Shown: in pieces, positions 6,139 through 9,390 of the stretch
Layout of the letters: each line of letters opens with the position of its first letter
Position numbering within the stretch: the first letter of the stretch is position 1
Assembly (NCBI GenBank): GCA_937914965.1
Contig: CALGIY010000303.1
Location: 1-9,390 of the forward strand
DNA from: an uncultured Thermoanaerobacteraceae bacterium
GTDB lineage: Bacteria; Bacillota; DSM-12270; Thermacetogeniales; Thermacetogeniaceae
Reading direction: 5' to 3'
Length of the DNA: 9,390 bases
Made by a program: the position numbers and the translations under genes
Notes under the pieces: generated by a model
The model's database searches: none
Seen by the model: the letters and a program-made list of their open reading frames with translations, nothing else
What the model was told of the DNA's origin: nothing

Positions 6139-6484
6139 CTTGTCCCCAAAACAAAAGAACCGTCTGCTGTCCCCGTGTCTATTCTGCCGGGAAGATACAG
6201 AGTGCGAGAGAACCGTCAGATTGTTTGAAAGTGCCAAATGGGGTTTGAACGCTGCAATATGCGGGCTTGTTCGTTGCTATACATACCATATGTTGTGATG
6301 TTAGGTGGCAATAAATGATTATTCACAGATGTTACCGTCCCTGTGATTTATCCCAGAGTGCCAAAAGTACCATCCCCGCGCTCATTTTCGGTTAGATACC
6401 AGAACTATCCCGTTGTCCAACCCAATGACTAACCGCCAACCACCAATGACTATCTGGGTGGACAGCAGAACCGTCCCCGTGTCC
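6139..6484 (-). repeat. Cluster of about six degenerate GGGGACGGTTCT-type dispersed repeats
   Basis: The clearest + strand copy is AGAACCGTCCCCGTGTCC (6467-6484). Related copies in the same direction are AGAACCGTC...GTCCCCGTGTCT (6156-6180), AGAACCGTCAGATTG (6209-6223), ACCGTCCCTGTG (6334-6345), ACCATCCCCGCGCTC (6369-6383) and AGAACTATCCCGTTGTCC (6401-6418). The copies at 6209 and 6334 are each followed by AGTGCCAAA (6230-6238 and 6357-6365), so the unit is longer than the core. The copy at 6156 is preceded by CCTTGTCCCC-AAAACAAAAG. On the minus strand the core reads GGGGACGGTTCT, a motif I recall as dispersed in clostridial genomes and associated with REP/IS200-like transposases. No transposase or other coding sequence is seen here. 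Confidence 0.65.
6422..6452 (+). repeat. Direct repeat CCAATGACTA twice, with inverted GT-rich copy
   Basis: CCAATGACTA occurs at 6422-6431 and again at 6443-6452, 21 bases apart. The stretch between and including part of them (6428-6443) is the inverted partner of 6048-6063. It lies between the fifth and sixth copies of the dispersed repeat, so it is probably part of the same decayed repeat complex. Confidence 0.5.
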
Positions 6485-6485
6485 A
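6459..6485 (+). repeat. Small inverted repeat around the best dispersed-repeat copy
   Basis: TGGACA (6459-6464) and TGTCCA (6480-6485) can pair across a 15-base loop that holds the ACCGTCCCC core. Short hairpins of this kind are typical of REP-like elements. There is no T-tract, so it is not read as a terminator. Confidence 0.4.
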
Positions 6486-6511
6486 GTGAGCAAAATATTA
6501 TTCCCAAGGTA

Positions 6512-6540
6512 TTGCATGTTTATGCATAAGCGCGTATAAT
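6512..6540 (+). promoter_or_regulatory. Promoter of the arginine operon
   Basis: TATAAT at 6535-6540 is a perfect -10 box. TTGCAT at 6512-6517 sits exactly 17 bases upstream as a weak -35 (TTG conserved). Transcription would start near 6547, giving a leader of about 130 bases before argC. The weak -35 overlaps the palindromic operator described separately, the usual geometry of a repressible promoter. Confidence 0.65.
6513..6526 (+). promoter_or_regulatory. Candidate ArgR operator (ARG box)
   Basis: TGCAT-GTTT-ATGCA is a perfect 5-bp palindrome with a 4-base AT-rich centre. It has the spacing of the ARG box TGAAT-WWWW-ATTCA and differs by one base in each half-site. It overlaps the -35 region of the argC promoter. 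ArgR/AhrC represses arginine biosynthesis genes when arginine is plentiful, so the location fits. A looser half-site pair, TGCAT and ATTCA, is at 6584-6599 but with a 6-base centre. Confidence 0.5.
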
Positions 6541-6564
6541 AATTAGCAATTGGTTTTTACATGG

Positions 6565-6613
6565 GCAGCGGTATCTAGTTCCTTGCATAGCTAGATTCAG
6601 ATGAGGGCGCTGC
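6565..6613 (+). other. Hairpin in the argC leader
   Basis: GCAGCG (6565-6570) pairs with CGCTGC (6608-6613). Inside it, ATCTAG (6573-6578) pairs with CTAGAT (6591-6596). No T-tract follows, and no T-box sequence (GGGTGGNACCGCG-like) is present, so a classical attenuator or tRNA-sensing leader is not supported. The structure may only affect mRNA stability or be incidental. Confidence 0.35.
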
Positions 6614-6677
6614 AGGTAATGTAATTGGATAATAATTATTTCAACAGGAATAAATATAAATATTAGGGGAGACAGCT

Positions 6678-7718
6678 ATGACTTTAAATGTAGGGATCGT
6701 GGGTGCAACCGGATATGTTGGAGAGGAATTGGTCCGGATCCTCTGCAGACACCCGCAGGTGAAGGAAATTACTGCTGCCTCGCGCGATTTTACGGGGTGT
6801 ACCCTGGACCAGGTTTTCCCCCACCTGAGGGGATATGCTGAACCAGAGATCTTGGGTCTAGACAGGTTACCTGAGCTTATTGATCGTTCTGATGTTGTGT
6901 TTTTGGCTTTGCCGCACGGGGTTTCGGCACCGGTAGCCCGGGATGTGTTGAGGCAGGGGAAAAAGGTAATCGATATAGCAGCGGATTTCCGACTTCCCGA
7001 TGCCGCGCTCTATGAGGAATGGTATAAGGCACCGCATGGTGCGCCGGAACTGTTGGCAGAGGCTGTCTACGGACTGCCTGAACTCTTCCGCTCAAAGATC
7101 AGCGGTGCGCGTCTGGTGGCTAACCCGGGGTGCTATCCTACTAGTGCTTTACTTGCTTTAGCCCCGCTGCTTAAAAAAGGTCTTGTTGATGGGTCAACTC
7201 TGATTATCGATTCCAAGTCCGGGGTGTCAGGTTCCGGGAGGGCACTTGCTCTGGGCAGCCTTTTTTCCGAATGCAGTGGGAACATGAAAGCCTACGGTGT
7301 TGGTACACACCGGCATACACCAGAGATTGCAACCTATGCTGGTATTTTGGCTGAAAAGAGTGTGGATGTGATCTTTACCCCGCATCTGATTCCGGTGACC
7401 CGTGGGATTCTGAGCACGGTTTACGCCAGGCTCAAAGATTCTATGGATGCATCTACCTTGCGTCAGGTTTACGAAGATTTTTATGCAGGTGAAGAGTTCG
7501 TGCAGGTTGCCCGGGATGGAGAAATGCCGGAGACGAAGTGGGTGCTGGGGACCAACAGATGTTTTCTCGGGGCTGCTGTAAATCAGGGAAGGGCAATTAT
7601 TGTGTCGGTGATCGACAACCTGGTCAAGGGAGCTGCCGGTCAGGCGGTGCAGAATATGAACATACTGTTTGGGCTTCCGGAAACTACTGGGTTAGAACAT
7701 CCGGGGCTTTATCCATAG
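6678..7718 (+). CDS. argC: N-acetyl-gamma-glutamyl-phosphate reductase
   Basis: ArgC reduces N-acetylglutamyl phosphate to N-acetylglutamate semialdehyde with NADPH, the third step of ornithine synthesis. The 346-residue product starts with the Rossmann nucleotide-binding motif GIVGATGYVGEELVR (residues 6-20). FLALPHG (75-81) and IDIAADFRL (98-106) follow. The catalytic cysteine is Cys152 in VANPGCYPT. GVGTHRHTPEI carries the conserved active-site histidine, and the C-terminal part has the GTNRCFLGAAVNQGRAIIVS-type dimerisation segment. The length fits the short, monofunctional family. The start is ATG 6678, with AGGGGA (6665-6670) 7 bases upstream. It is first in the arginine operon, behind a promoter with an ArgR-like operator, and 95 bases before argJ. 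Confidence 0.97.
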   Translation: MTLNVGIVGATGYVGEELVRILCRHPQVKEITAASRDFTGCTLDQVFPHLRGYAEPEILGLDRLPELIDRSDVVFLALPHGVSAPVARDVLRQGKKVIDIAADFRLPDAALYEEWYKAPHGAPELLAEAVYGLPELFRSKISGARLVANPGCYPTSALLALAPLLKKGLVDGSTLIIDSKSGVSGSGRALALGSLFSECSGNMKAYGVGTHRHTPEIATYAGILAEKSVDVIFTPHLIPVTRGILSTVYARLKDSMDASTLRQVYEDFYAGEEFVQVARDGEMPETKWVLGTNRCFLGAAVNQGRAIIVSVIDNLVKGAAGQAVQNMNILFGLPETTGLEHPGLYP

Positions 7719-7750
7719 CAATATATTAAGAAAGGGGGCACCTGGGTTTT

Positions 7751-7767
7751 CGGCAGTTCAACTGCCG
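7751..7767 (+). repeat. Perfect palindrome in the argC-argJ spacer
   Basis: CGGCAGTT-C-AACTGCCG is an 8-bp perfect inverted repeat around a single base; as RNA it would be a 6-bp stem with a five-base loop. It lies between a strong AAAGGGGG site (7733-7738 region) and the argJ start. There is no following T-tract, so premature termination is not supported. It may tune translation or stability between argC and argJ, or be a dimeric protein-binding site. Confidence 0.4.
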
Positions 7768-7813
7768 TTCTCCTCGTGAAAGCACTGTAATCTACGGGGA
7801 ACCAGGGATAACT

Positions 7814-9390
<1,577 letters not shown>

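Noticed and set aside
6139..6484. CRISPR array from the repeated ACCGTCCCC motif
   Set aside because: Spacings are irregular (about 35 to 125 bases), copies are strongly diverged, and no cas genes are present.
6561..6578. Arginine leader peptide (ATG GGC AGC GGT ATC TAG)
   Set aside because: It has only five codons, no arginine codons and no ribosome binding site.
6063..6677. Hidden small gene or transposase remnant in the gap
   Set aside because: No open frame with a ribosome site or recognisable protein sequence on either strand; only repeats and regulatory signals are seen.
6547..6677. T-box riboswitch for the arginine operon
   Set aside because: The leader is only about 130 bases, with no T-box consensus and no terminator/antiterminator pair.

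Overview
The window looks like chromosome of a Gram-positive, endospore-forming anaerobe of the class Clostridia (Bacillota). The grounds are the gene order rpoA-rplQ-truA-rplM-rpsI-cwlD, strong purine-rich ribosome binding sites, frequent GTG and TTG starts, and a CwlD spore-cortex amidase. Every gene I can support is on the + strand. I cannot name a genus from the sequence alone.

Region 1 (1-2689) is the downstream end of the large ribosomal-protein cluster. It holds the C-terminal part of RNA polymerase alpha (rpoA), L17 (rplQ), tRNA pseudouridine synthase (truA), L13 (rplM) and S9 (rpsI). rplM-rpsI has its own strong sigma-A-type promoter, whose -35 box overlaps the truA stop codon. A structured leader follows, where an L13 autoregulatory leader is expected. 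A clear intrinsic terminator follows rpsI. The ECF-transporter genes often found between rplQ and truA in Bacillota are absent.

Region 2 (2690-6062) carries cwlD, which may be read from a sigma-E-like sporulation promoter. It is followed by a two-gene unit of the poorly understood AmmeMemoRadiSam group. The first gene is a fusion of a LigB/MEMO-like extradiol-dioxygenase fold with an AMMECR1 domain. Twelve bases later comes the partner radical-SAM enzyme. This is the least understood biochemistry in the window.

Region 3 (6063-6677) is a 615-base non-coding gap. Its first two thirds contain about six decayed, same-direction copies of a motif resembling the GGGGACGGTTCT-type dispersed repeats of Clostridia, plus GT-rich repeats. 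Its last third holds a promoter with a perfect TATAAT and an overlapping ArgR-type palindrome.

Region 4 (6678-9390) is the start of an arginine operon. It holds argC (N-acetylglutamyl-phosphate reductase), argJ (ornithine acetyltransferase) and the first 114 codons of argB (acetylglutamate kinase), which runs off the window. With ArgJ recycling the acetyl group, these enzymes form the cyclic route from glutamate towards ornithine.
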